Shown: positions 21,801 through 25,797 of the stretch, piece after piece
Layout of the letters: the number at the start of each line of letters is the position of its first letter
Numbering within the stretch: position 1 is the first letter of the stretch
Assembly (NCBI GenBank): GCA_028719885.1
Contig: JAQYLT010000050.1
Coordinates: 1-64,000 of the forward strand
Direction of reading: 5' to 3'
From: Bacillota bacterium
Lineage (GTDB): Bacteria; Bacillota; Clostridia; Oscillospirales; Oscillospiraceae
DNA: 64,000 nucleotides
The notes under the pieces: generated by a model
Databases searched by the model: none
Told to the model about the DNA's origin: nothing
What the model saw: the letters and a program-made list of their open reading frames with translations, nothing else
Made by a program: the position numbers and the translations under genes

Positions 21801-22143
21801 CAATCTGCCCAACGGGAAATACCGCCTGACCGAACTGAAAACAGTTCAGGGCTACAACCTGCTCAGTGCTCCTTTGGTCATTGAGATTGACCGCAACCGC
21901 GAGACCTATCAGGTGTCCATGAACGGTGTGGTGATCAGTGAAGAGGGTGACGTGACAAGAAATGGAAACACCATCTCGCTCACCATCATCAATCAAAAAG
22001 GACTTGCGCTGCCGGCCACCGGCACTGCAACGCCCCAGCTTCCCAAAGCGGTTCTTTGGATCACCGCTTTGCTGGAGGGACTGGTGCTGTATTTGTATCA
22101 GACCCATGGAAAGCGCCGCAAAAAAGGAGGCGTGCCCATGTGA
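3817..22143 (+). CDS. Giant LPXTG-anchored Cna-B/SpaA repeat surface protein (~6,108 aa)
   Basis: An uninterrupted 18.3 kb frame. ATG 3817 is preferred over GTG 3805 because AAAGG lies at a good distance. Order: signal peptide (hydrophobic about 20-36, ending QAFA), a Thr/Glu repeat stalk (about 67-143), a unique domain (to about 300), a short EPSSEPEVTEP-type repeat, then about 39 immunoglobulin-like repeats. Roughly the first 15 are Cna-B type (K-x-W-x-D, L-P-x-Y-D-x-x-G, Y-x-V-x-E). Most of the rest are SpaA/prealbumin-like (L-x-G-A-x-F-x-L, Y-x-L-x-E-x-x-A-P-x-G-Y). A Gly/Thr-rich linker lies near residues 2304-2348. The C-terminus has the sorting signal LPATG (6065-6069), a membrane helix and a KRRKK tail. 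Such repeats often carry internal Lys-Asn isopeptide bonds, suggesting a long, stiff, protease-resistant wall-anchored adhesin or fibre tip. Confidence 0.93.
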   Translation: MKRLPELSGKGENLKRGLSFFLACVMLFSVMPVQAFAGSDLSVPTEEMQYSQPAAEIEESEPATEAVPTVEPTEATQVTEATQVTEITEATESTQVTEVTEATEATEATQVTEVTEVTETTQVTEATEATQAAEETEVTEEPREARELTNLMGQLTLSLREWWFANRENAVSVQEKRVDFSSFRQSPDAPEQAGFTLRFEAGAVAAGDWFTLLLPTGLSDVEFPEDYRIPEGLQCTLEKLAYGTALTVCFSREGEAFGELPLTFRLNASEEFTILLQKEENQKREWTVVPPLAALEEETQPEVTEPSSEPEVTEPNSEPEVTEPSSEPEEPAWFSSVPEEFQVQPEAVALEEGENQTEYFSIRADLAFDEKTQDGTDWRALLRPLEFDQNIKLIAHCQDEEGNTYELTRLAQDSLPGDPFYLMLTHDGEGGGSFELANVPKQLTLEDGKTVTVTTYNVLVDVDEKYPYYENENGGFSVTVADAAQMISTLKLKIKAQTLTLAPGVVGDQTRMEFPFQLTFKNADGIQTELTQLTETVKPSNEQPATLDVPVGLSFRAVQTPVAGYKFKSEYEVTGAENPSTANGAASGTVTADSAVTVTTINYMQNRTYPFTVTWMDKNNPARPTLGVGNFQLQYRTKEGEWTDLTGASLETLGIDALPSFDASNAAQGKYVYRGLPSVDAAGNALEYTVVTKDVPEGYVVTSNDTCDAFTYWQTTTFSATISWLDNHNAETGRPTDLAALSLKLCRRAGDGSYEAVTDAALQVEATGGDIWSISANNLPRLDENGQEYDYVVVQESTAGDYVPYYSNSTGNYSNDTLHCHNGGTILERLTGTTHFTATKNWKDELDNPTQRPKTIVTLWRYPLEGSADPGIDQMYDAGNAAQVVYRKTIAGENGAVSYQDILLSYQLKNKNEEAISFGTSTIPALPSDDLALPLYDEQGRRYVYFVRETVDSSDYETVYAGSDNVLTNGAPNRGTITNIHREKAQINVSKIWRCPSNLANIDGAKIQMTILVPDQNGTLQELTVYSAEEGSYQVLTGEDKEDAQTLSGFSQNIAALDLQFYVNIYDENGLPYDMTKAVVQEVKVVDKTGTEYEVQYGDDGTGAFTLNDDQFIAAGKYLGKEDLASGMKLFRFQQTNTISGVRDYTLIKKWGDSILDAEVAQVESVSFTLQRRSTKNGASYETVKTPEGETTWVVPAEGDRIWQRVISNLPQYDENGYAYLYTASESGVTLKNGATIENNWSVYYYRTEDSITATNQRGSGGGAAFTISKTWMDNGDTDARQPVTVRAYQKTDLLAALQGMEESQIVSLGKLTIGYAQYGLSTDGNWFREVSLAEALGQISQNGSTNITANDVSDLVILEYQVGGQGAIPASYTVSQLHAAAGVGSSYLVSGTVSNADRQYQTTAEREEGKQHVILVNTRIGQATVEATKTWQDENNAGLYRPSYIQFQIFQDGLAYTLEQDAIDISDAPEGLTVTLDQETGILTLSAPDDKCAARTAAEWSFRLKNLPLFSDTGVPHTYNLEEVSGVETSTADPYYRCVKGDVKVTPDETIPDRMTYEFSFTNTLTGITSHSLHKSWKDADSGGYERPDLYLTLYRYLKRQALDYPDTPVEQLSSYEQYTDCGDPTLIVDNSFHWRVEETGLPRYDDQGREYVYRFQEAMNNNGVTVYGKYLQDVVYGVESECATCNDLGIDCSTPYDKVTNTLTAEMTFSGEKVWTGFDGYQIEPEDYPKPTIELYRSLKEYSLLNLTEDGLNAKLAEAAAEGYPIELVKSLELGPDSNGKYTYSFTGLSKFDSEGRKYFYFIYERMPDEITDQLYTEASVSGTLTNTFKTGVNRRSIRVTKTWDRGTLAEAEDKYPSVTYSLYRYDSWDEENGTPISPVLVDTVKINSSVFANAENGQYTHTFSNLLIYSPSGKPYRYFLTEKAIDGYVISYTDEPGIDGSYQSGTFLEQCNVISVPENPFAENADHTVEVGTCNTYSDPGNMTISGSKYWDDFGNSPLIYGKRPDTIEITLKRYTQSELGQGNQIPTGVGMNLDSGEEGKPYIEWTVSADNPNLWKYTIYNLERYAPNGMPYIYVLTETPAEGYDQSSKSVSGGAGATLQTLTNSLGGTYYVRKNWMDGNNKYGLRPTSVTVVLQRSIDGGATWQNIAWNASFWNETTQTGLPSATTGLAMVDGVEQVTDIVSIQLTSDNVIRNTKGNSWHYTFTNLPTQDPAGNKWTYRCVEKKIGNAPMEGEEDEQAGAYTLTYPTRNGAKTIIQNKLESTSLYVQKKWQDDSGNLYDSRPDSLTFVLQMRGIQGVTDPTPAENETTPSTEEGSGTGESGSGTGGETGNGTGGETGGGEGDTELTNWTNVKVNGRDYTFTLTPDRWETTLQDLPVAIIGEDGLTYYALYFRAVEVTEEDGKVTGALNYQDVTDYRLESEDHVYNQQLARNESTITNQLITQSPVTDISIQKIWRRQSGTEVSATFELLYKTEDETDWHCYGAAALPTDDSGALSQNPDDWKSHTEEAGCVQQTVKSTDAGEITVKWTGLPQYDREGNVLHYKVVEHPVSGYKTEESSTQTGAFATEYAFTNIELQEYTVTKQWRNTSYAEKEGNRFTATFQLQQQIESSSAWTDVAGKVWTFSTDTVNDTQSYTWENLPKYTADGKQITYQAVETAINGKTVTNDTNGSYIVSYQYDNGGLDDAGKTVLESDPAFAGTKTVATNRMVYGFVNLSKAAAYLAPGVTEETVTDENGATSVVKKLAGVKFDIYSGIYDPDSPNAPYVSNVLTDSNGNLICNLDGTYGDEQKYLISGTYTLVETSTNADYSLWKNGVEFTVGTNGGNTDTGEHGTAWVKTTKLLGIPLYLSVNYVPHGGDHYFRDDCRAVNSDGNAYNLESRGIIQFTKTGPNGDALNTYDGAAGKSQAYFGVYTDESCTNQVAGMMAFDGVTMVLTTLGQDGGDKADDFFAVKNEAALPYLRRGEDGTLTLLSGTYFIQEKIAPPGYKLDNRVRKAVVPKIEKNDGTTSYTEKVAQIMLLDEQTGSTDYSWENEKNQLTLYKRDQYGRIVKLGTDGYLELTVENTGVTFPSDERTIRLYQDKTSPARDNSGNPISGYVQFDEDASAWTITGLLDAGKTYTISEPAAPENNIVAKPFRFTMNPNGSITVSEADREYAEEKSDPLECTGGDYNNYFKSAAAGNVVVLRDVARYLKDVGLIKEDSVTREKIPYISFELYKYDSLENGEPVNEKSVLEEGKFLTTDADGQIELSKTSGYQNLITGCDLRFGLDVGKYYFKEIERGASDSYRLLEDYIFFEIKPKKSTSDDYQDYAEVVFQTTSDGTVTQPEEHFATVKNTPVTEKAKKLLLNKVDSEDEQELSGAQFTLTYTSVNDGTEGRFDTTTYYCLTNDQGELCLRENNQPDGAITADAPDISRKGTYVLVETKAPDEIDLVQDNYMTRTDGDGNQVMMITFAVDSKNQIHVNQRFNESGALEDTNQNELVVLPENPVNADHTALTLTVKNEKTVVSVAKRNDIEDDTKTSSQKSLNGEVLSGAKLEIYEVDEAGNRTKKVTEWTSDTGEHRLTDGMLKENTIYVLHEEEAPVGYLAADDIFFKLFGTTTKNGTFVSQLYVWTETEEGVSWLPTTSINETVLTMVDEAIIAPVDLQKVVGSETAGYEILPGAVFKVESLDDSTVLGNAVTDSTGHLVWQTVVNPSGLVFNANGKRAESDSDDVLGKTIILRQNSNGYKFTEISAPDNAYCDKSKSYTVKITAGNYQAYRDGGYRDNVYVDILAANAAESKTVQKLTTREDIPTADDLVNPPFEASFQLYKYDAENLAINDAHNNYETIGLEGVTFTLYKMKADGTYPQTGTTYTTGENGLLHINLAEKGTYKLVETTPLTGYQKNSSELVFTIVNGDYKKTLTYSGDGTNHTLVIRDENRNPIDGTAAYDLPNSRIHGTVTLTKQDADSGVKLNGVLYTLTRIDPSTANPNVDKWFPGVQTSVTVETGKTYTVVASAENEDAFDSGRTDGTTGVLTIKDLQWGTYQLVERTAADGYILDTAKILKVTVGPEGLTKTVTDDGKQFVTNTKNSLTVKKTALDGTTVLDNAQFVLHPVTKNGETETMDDSRVSFFSTANAQTADGVTITAGKTTIYGLPLGTYVLEEIKAPDGYELTKNVIFTMQEDGTVADVTTCRVGEDGTVTRGDTGESVVTASVTGSGINVNYTLTVKNTPIEVSLTKAVSSGTLTTARGEASYTISGIFAGKTVTESKTINGNVIDVDLKAQLIGGNSYTITEIHAPDGYEVQKNAATILVKKDGTIEVTSGNDFLTVDNLTGTAALTFTDAPIELTLKKVDQNGSVIDETALGYAKFSITGQFANDSGSAAVDTIEGLTTADFTGKLRGRLISGEIYTVTETFAPKGYKLTNTFTFTVDPYGNLQTVSGSDASGVGSDVLTVKNYPTEITFVKVDDNGPLKDARFTLTGSAFVDAPLPTGVQWTDESHQGLTWATTTDPTVLTNLLIANVNYTLHEVRVPYHEVMANDIVFHLDEYGKIEVTQNSSIPNNTGDAVAISDSGIVMTIRNPIIKGTVTLTKYWKESSTAANAYDVQHLLPGAVYKLTMVKNAEGQEVNTPVKTGERISDGYAYSKTGTVDRFTTDGSGKIVVTGLPEGTYEFLEVDAPPAYHINNEEADKIQFTIVNADGALVTLGPQMDARVNASISLTKYSGENLLPGAVFDVAYSETKNGTYTSIGTMTTSDEGKASFSQGTYPGSTTPEGLRRGYYRLTELSADGQMLNDTKSTRNTITFEIGNKLNKMYEVKAGSDYSEGGSFISLENRGVVDTPIPTKSITVHKVWKDDSGLELTFQPASIQVQLYSSYNGGEPEAVGSSVTLNADNHWTYTWENQPAYVNKVTGENGKMTTYLYTYTVREVDGKSWYDVQYSDSTVEGPLNVGEKDGNTTSTITNTLIGGGEKKTLTIHKTLGGGVTEDAFQVRVILKRDGAIVGNSEFGYYLDPCKVFDANDTELRTETPDANGWMTIHGGESITVELPKGVSYEVEERTDTNGDAITVNTSQYSYVPRYDSNQTGKMEDHVSTTIRNAVHKSLSLAKQAISGNKLRGAEFTVTYVPLGGSSYTGQPYTKTFTTDENGAILDENGKPIDLTDQGTYTIVETRAPAGYITPTNQDGTPIVLATVTVNENDMMSIVSASDLAAVKVISDGSKASVTVTNEQTKVFIGKTIDYANGTPLKDAKLELYGPDNQKLFGEWTTGTDPQLVTEGLLCEGVVYRLHEVDASAPVGYLEAADIYFKLDGTYTNSNGNRSSRIILTDENGTPVEQNTNGNSYGAPGVVNGILKLVDETIIAPVNLRKVLQTGENTWTALENVEFTVSDGTTTFGTAVTNSQGYLIWKTLNSVTDGSGETLVYNAQGSKETRTGDVQSQNLPVILRQNTAGYQFRESYAPDHAYNDGRIYDVKITDGNFEKYRLTPANGAPQFDSTKYINIVEADANAVTHTVENLSTGSDTTEFTSAVGLAVNLPYKSIITLFKYDADEGANNGPLPGTEFTLYHAVIGESGWTPGAVVTDAWETGKTDPQPDGVFTTGSNGKLSIEIHKKGSYILVETAAAPGYKLAANPPTLEFTLEDGPEGQEYRYHGTKEWKLDDTGIPNESIHLSLTKVDYDNLATPLSGVKFTLEPAEDSSFIESYVTGHPDEFENGKITLTTDSNGVIKIPKGLVQQDNSYILTETDLGSNTSYRLAEKAEDRQITFLVNADGTMTITKENDMFSLMPTVESTIDATKLLVKNQQISLTVFKRDQVSGNGVEKVTLRLSKQIDGTWTPFHFDGVTDADGKWQTGATGKVTFQGTGFTPGTYQLEETETPQGYNSIAGALIFTIDESGKISSGTVEASPEASLEDGPGESEKQALNFTVQNPEDGQAGGIQLNVDNAAYSTLQLTKKGSDGQTLDGVTIRLDYWDGQWNYINQTGGVAAVTEDGALTPGTAETATLATGGGGKITVSNLPNGKYRLTELKTVQGYNLLSAPLVIEIDRNRETYQVSMNGVVISEEGDVTRNGNTISLTIINQKGLALPATGTATPQLPKAVLWITALLEGLVLYLYQTHGKRRKKGGVPM
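4017..4245 (+). repeat. In-gene TEATQVTE-type tandem repeat (stalk coding)
   Basis: Degenerate 12- to 24-base tandem repeats encode alternating T-E-x-T-x-V-T-E units just after the signal peptide of the giant surface protein. Codons vary within the units (ACG/ACC/ACT, GAA/GAG), so the amino-acid pattern is better kept than the DNA. It probably forms an extended, O-glycosylatable or wall-spanning spacer; length variation between strains would be expected. Confidence 0.8.
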
Positions 22144-22183
22144 ATGAAAAGCACTTCGGCATATCCCCGAACCATATCCACCC

Positions 22184-22210
22184 CTGCTTCCCCCAATCAG
22201 GGGGAAGCAG
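22184..22210 (+). other. Stable intercistronic hairpin between adhesin and pilin genes
   Basis: Perfect 11 bp stem CTGCTTCCCCC (22184-22194) with GGGGGAAGCAG (22200-22210) and a 5-base loop. No U-run follows directly; TTTTTT occurs 30 bases later at about 22240. It could be a processing or stability element or a leaky terminator setting pilin level relative to the giant protein. No promoter is visible between the two genes. Confidence 0.6.
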
Positions 22211-22270
22211 CAACACCGGTTCCTCCGGTTCCGGAAACATTTTTTCGAGAAGAAAGAAGGAAAATCAGCA

Positions 22271-24400
22271 ATGAAAAGAAAAATCCAAAAGACTTTGGCC
22301 TGGCTGCTGATGCTGGCCCTGGTCGTGACGGTGCTCCCCTTTGGGGCGTTGGCAGCCGCGCCAGAAGACAAAACCATCATTGACACAACAAAACCGGGCT
22401 CTATTACGGTGACCAAGTATCAGACTGTGAACATATCTACCGGCTCAACCCCGACCCATACAGGCAATGCCACCGGTACCACAAATGATGCCGTCACGGA
22501 TACCAGCTATAAGCCTCTGAACGGCGCCACCTTTAAGCTGTTCAAAATCGCGGATGCAGATGCTGTGGAGAAATACTATAATGGCATGGATAATGCTGCG
22601 TATACCTTGAAAGATGCAGCCAATAACGATCGATTTGTCTATGACAGTGACACCGATACGGCAACTTTCGACGGACAACCGGCTACCCTCATTGACACGA
22701 AAACCACAGCAGGTACCGATGTTAACGCTGGAAAATGCACATTTCCTGGACTAAGTGTGGGCATCTATGTTCTGAAAGAGGTAACGGCCCCCGACCAGAT
22801 TACTACCCCGCTGGCGGAAACCTGCCTGATTTCCATCCCCATGGTCAATACCGCAACCAGCAGTAACAACGGCAACGCGGAGTGGATGTATGATGTCTAT
22901 GTCTATCCCAAGAACCATGAGTCAACGGGTACCCTTGAGCTGACCAAGTGGGATCAGAATGACTTAGCTTTTAACAACTCAAGGATAGCCACATTTGAAC
23001 TGTATAAAAAAGAGTTCCAGGCAGATGGTTCATTGCCAACAGGAGATTGGACCCCTGTCACATCTACCTCCTCTGATGGCACAACGGAAACCCTCTTGAC
23101 GCTGACTACTGGAGACGATGGTAAAATCATCCTGGCGAATCTGCCTGCCAATCTCTATGGCACCCAGTATAAGCTGGTGGAGGTATCCGCTCCCAATGGC
23201 TTTATCGTCAACAAAACGCCCTTGTATTTCAAGGTTACAACGGATAACAAGATTACCTGGAATTTAACGGAAAACGACCCCACGGGCCTCAATAATGAGA
23301 ACACCGGCGTGGTAGGAACTCCCACTGAGGAGACAGGCCCCAAGCTTTCCGTCACCCTCCGGAATGAGCAGCTCTCTCTGACCAAGCATGTACAGAAAAA
23401 CGGCGGCACTGAATGGAAGACCGATGAGCAGTACCGGCTGGATGATGAGATTACCTATCGGCTGATTGCGTATGTTCCCAGGAATGTCACCGAGATTGCC
23501 TATGAAATCAAGGATTTGCCCCAGATTGGTATCACCGACAGCGCTCTGAGCACGGACTATACCGTGACATATGGTGCTACAAAGGATAGCTGCACGACTC
23601 CGTTAACAGGTGACGGCTATACATGGTCCACGATTGACGCGACTGGCACCAATGGCCAGGGCTTCAAGCTGACACTCAATGACAATACAGCTGCCGGAAG
23701 CTTTATCCAGATCATCTACAAGGCGCACTTTAACGACAAAGCAGTGATCGCGGGCGATGGCAACGTCAACACCGCTACGCTGACTTACTCCAAGTTTATC
23801 GGCGGTTCCGATGACAAGTATACCATCACCGATGAGGCCAGAGTGTACACCTACCAGTATCAGATCACCAAGTATAAGGATAGTGCCACGGCAGGAAATG
23901 AGCTGGCTACTGGTGAGACGGTCTCTTTCCAGCTGCTGGATAAGAATAAGAATCTGATCGATGTCATCAAAATTTCCGACGGTGTGTACCGGGTCGCGCT
24001 GTCCACCGAGACTGGATTGGAAACCATGACCACCGGTGATCAGGGCAAGCTTCAGATTCAGGGCCTGGAAAATGAAACCTACTATCTGAAAGAAACCAAG
24101 ACCATTGATAACTATAACCTCCTGAGCAAGCCTTTCGAGATAAAGCTGGATGTTACGAGAAACACAAATTGGACTCCGGACGGCGTTTACAAAGCAGACG
24201 GTCAGGTCGTGAAGACTTATGATAAAACCACGTTTGATGTTACCAATGCAATGGGAACCGGAACCATTGTGAACAAAAAGGGCTTCGTTCTGCCTCAGAC
24301 CGGTTCTATGGGCTATCTGCTGTTCTGCGCGGTGGGCATTGTCCTGATTGCAGGCGGCACCATGCTGATCTTCGGCGGCCGGAAGAAGAAAATTCGCTGA
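22271..24400 (+). CDS. Major pilin, isopeptide-forming fimbrial protein, LPQTG anchored
   Basis: 709 residues with an AGAAGGA ribosome site. It has a Sec signal peptide (hydrophobic about 9-28, cleavage near ALA/AA) and an N-terminal domain ending in an exact pilin motif W-x-x-x-V-x-V-Y-P-K (W205 to K214). A SpaA-like domain (about 218-370) contains Y-K-L-V-E-V-S-A-P-N-G-F. Next come a D2-type isopeptide domain (about 375-530), another SpaA-like domain, and LPQTG (674-678) with a membrane helix and RKKKIR tail. In known pilins the motif Lys attacks the sortase-bound sorting signal of the next subunit, so this is the polymerising shaft pilin. The giant protein upstream is a candidate tip or co-fibre; the sortases follow downstream. 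Confidence 0.92.
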   Translation: MKRKIQKTLAWLLMLALVVTVLPFGALAAAPEDKTIIDTTKPGSITVTKYQTVNISTGSTPTHTGNATGTTNDAVTDTSYKPLNGATFKLFKIADADAVEKYYNGMDNAAYTLKDAANNDRFVYDSDTDTATFDGQPATLIDTKTTAGTDVNAGKCTFPGLSVGIYVLKEVTAPDQITTPLAETCLISIPMVNTATSSNNGNAEWMYDVYVYPKNHESTGTLELTKWDQNDLAFNNSRIATFELYKKEFQADGSLPTGDWTPVTSTSSDGTTETLLTLTTGDDGKIILANLPANLYGTQYKLVEVSAPNGFIVNKTPLYFKVTTDNKITWNLTENDPTGLNNENTGVVGTPTEETGPKLSVTLRNEQLSLTKHVQKNGGTEWKTDEQYRLDDEITYRLIAYVPRNVTEIAYEIKDLPQIGITDSALSTDYTVTYGATKDSCTTPLTGDGYTWSTIDATGTNGQGFKLTLNDNTAAGSFIQIIYKAHFNDKAVIAGDGNVNTATLTYSKFIGGSDDKYTITDEARVYTYQYQITKYKDSATAGNELATGETVSFQLLDKNKNLIDVIKISDGVYRVALSTETGLETMTTGDQGKLQIQGLENETYYLKETKTIDNYNLLSKPFEIKLDVTRNTNWTPDGVYKADGQVVKTYDKTTFDVTNAMGTGTIVNKKGFVLPQTGSMGYLLFCAVGIVLIAGGTMLIFGGRKKKIR

Positions 24401-24429
24401 TTCCGGATTTTATGCCTGGTTAAAATGCC

Positions 24430-24464
24430 AAAACGGACACGGTACCGGGTGCCGTGTCCGTTTT
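24430..24464 (+). terminator. Intrinsic terminator after the pilin gene
   Basis: Stem ACGGACACGG (24433-24442) with CCGTGTCCGT (24452-24461), flanked by AAAA and TTTT, so it could work in both directions. It separates the pilin from the downstream sortase genes, which would then need read-through or their own promoter. Confidence 0.8.
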
Positions 24465-24531
24465 CCAATCTGTTGCAATTGTTCCGAAAAAATGATAGGA
24501 TATCCGTGACGCAATGGGGATATCCCATGTG

Positions 24532-24875
24532 GGTAAATTGGTGTTTGCGTAGGGAATGCATTTATGCATTCCGAAAGGTTCATTCACCACCAGGGTTCGA
24601 CGAATCGTAAAATGATGATTTTTGCGTAGGGAACGCATTCATGCGTTCCGCCTGGGTAACGTTTTTATTGGGGTATGTTGAATGGAAAAAAGTTAAAAAC
24701 AGGAACCCGTTACCATCCAACGGACCATGAATGTTAACCGACATTTCGGAACGGATAAATCCGTTCCCTACGCAAAACATAACGTTTTTTTGATTCAATA
24801 CCCCCTGGTGATTTGCGACCAGGGCGGAACGGATGAATGCGTTCCCTACGAACACATACTGATAAATTCCAATCT
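24532..24875. repeat. REP-like hairpin island B (four hairpins)
   Basis: Hairpins with a GTAG head on the plus strand lie at 24548-24573 (stem GGAATGCAT) and 24625-24650 (GGAACGCAT). Hairpins with the head on the minus strand lie at 24747-24772 (GGAACGGAT) and 24825-24850. The last is the only imperfect stem in the window (GGAACGGATGAATGCGTTCC, one mismatch), like a hybrid of two stem versions. Degenerate AAATTG... and AAATTCCAATCT ends border the unit. The island fills the gap between the pilin terminator and the first sortase gene. Confidence 0.85.
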
Positions 24876-24930
24876 GATGATCCATTCCCACCTCTTTTCC
24901 ATGTCACTGCCCCAGTCAAAGGAGCTTTCT

Positions 24931-25797
24931 ATGAAAAAATCCAGACAAATCGTAATCTGCTTCGCGGTTCTGATGATTCTCACCGGCGCCGCTGTGTTCT
25001 CCTATCCTTTCGTCAGCAATGCCCTGGCAAACCGGAATGCCTCCGTGGCGGTGCAGGAATACAATGAATCCGTCAATGCCCTGGAACGGGTGGAAATCGA
25101 CGCCATCAAGGAGGCGGCGAAGGCCTACAATGAGCAGCTGGAATCGGTGCTGGGCAAAAACGCCCAGGGGGAGGGCATCGCCCGGGACAGCTACATCGAT
25201 CTGATTCAGTTGGGCGACGCCCTGGGGTATATCACCATCCCCAAAATCGACCTGAACCTGCCCATCTACGAGGGCACCGGGGCGGATGTGCTCACCCACG
25301 GAATCGGCCACCTGTCGGAAACCAGCTATCCCCTGGGGGGCGAGAGCACCCACAGCGCCCTGTCCGGCCACAGAGGGTTGGCGGAGGCGGAGCTCTTTAC
25401 CAATCTGGACAAGCTGACGCTGGGGGACCGGTTCTATCTGCACATTCTGGACGAAACCCTGGCCTATCAGGTGGACCAGATTCTGACGGTGGAACCGGAT
25501 CAGGTGGAGGCGCTGGATGTGGTGGAGGGGGAGGACCTCTGCACTCTGATCACCTGCACCCCCATGGGCATCAACTCCCATCGGCTGCTGGTCCGGGGCA
25601 CAAGGGTGGAATACGACGGGGAGGAAGCGGCACAGTCCAGCGATCTTTACCGGAGCGTCCACACCGGCACCGCCGTCCGCCGCCTGGTGGTCATCTGGCC
25701 CTGGCTGGCCCTGGCGGCCATGATTGCCATCGGCGCCGAGGCGCTTTTGATGCTGGTGCTGTTGAAACGGCTAAAAGAACAAAGGGAGGACGACTAA
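24931..25797 (+). CDS. Class-C-like sortase 1 (pilin polymerase)
   Basis: 288 residues from ATG 24931, preceded by AAAGGAG; a longer in-frame start at 24727 lies inside repeat DNA and is rejected. N-terminal membrane helix (about 7-27), a sortase beta-barrel from about 100, catalytic His147 (SGHRG), Cys209 (TLITCTPMG) and Arg222 (HRLLVRG), then a C-terminal membrane helix and a charged tail: class C topology. It should cleave LPXTG signals and join them to the pilin-motif Lys. I do not see the DP(F/W/Y) lid motif usual in class C enzymes. The last base abuts the next gene's start. Confidence 0.9.
   Translation: MKKSRQIVICFAVLMILTGAAVFSYPFVSNALANRNASVAVQEYNESVNALERVEIDAIKEAAKAYNEQLESVLGKNAQGEGIARDSYIDLIQLGDALGYITIPKIDLNLPIYEGTGADVLTHGIGHLSETSYPLGGESTHSALSGHRGLAEAELFTNLDKLTLGDRFYLHILDETLAYQVDQILTVEPDQVEALDVVEGEDLCTLITCTPMGINSHRLLVRGTRVEYDGEEAAQSSDLYRSVHTGTAVRRLVVIWPWLALAAMIAIGAEALLMLVLLKRLKEQREDD

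Noticed and set aside
4360..22416. Several 900-1,100-codon minus-strand frames inside the giant gene
   Set aside because: Antisense frames forced open by biased codon use; the plus frame has a signal peptide, repeats and sorting signal.
24532..24875. Repeat islands as a CRISPR array
   Set aside because: Spacing is irregular, orientation alternates and the sequence between hairpins is itself repeated; no cas genes are present.
24727..24930. Upstream extension of sortase 1
   Set aside because: Lies inside REP-like repeat DNA; ATG 24931 follows AAAGGAG and begins a membrane anchor.
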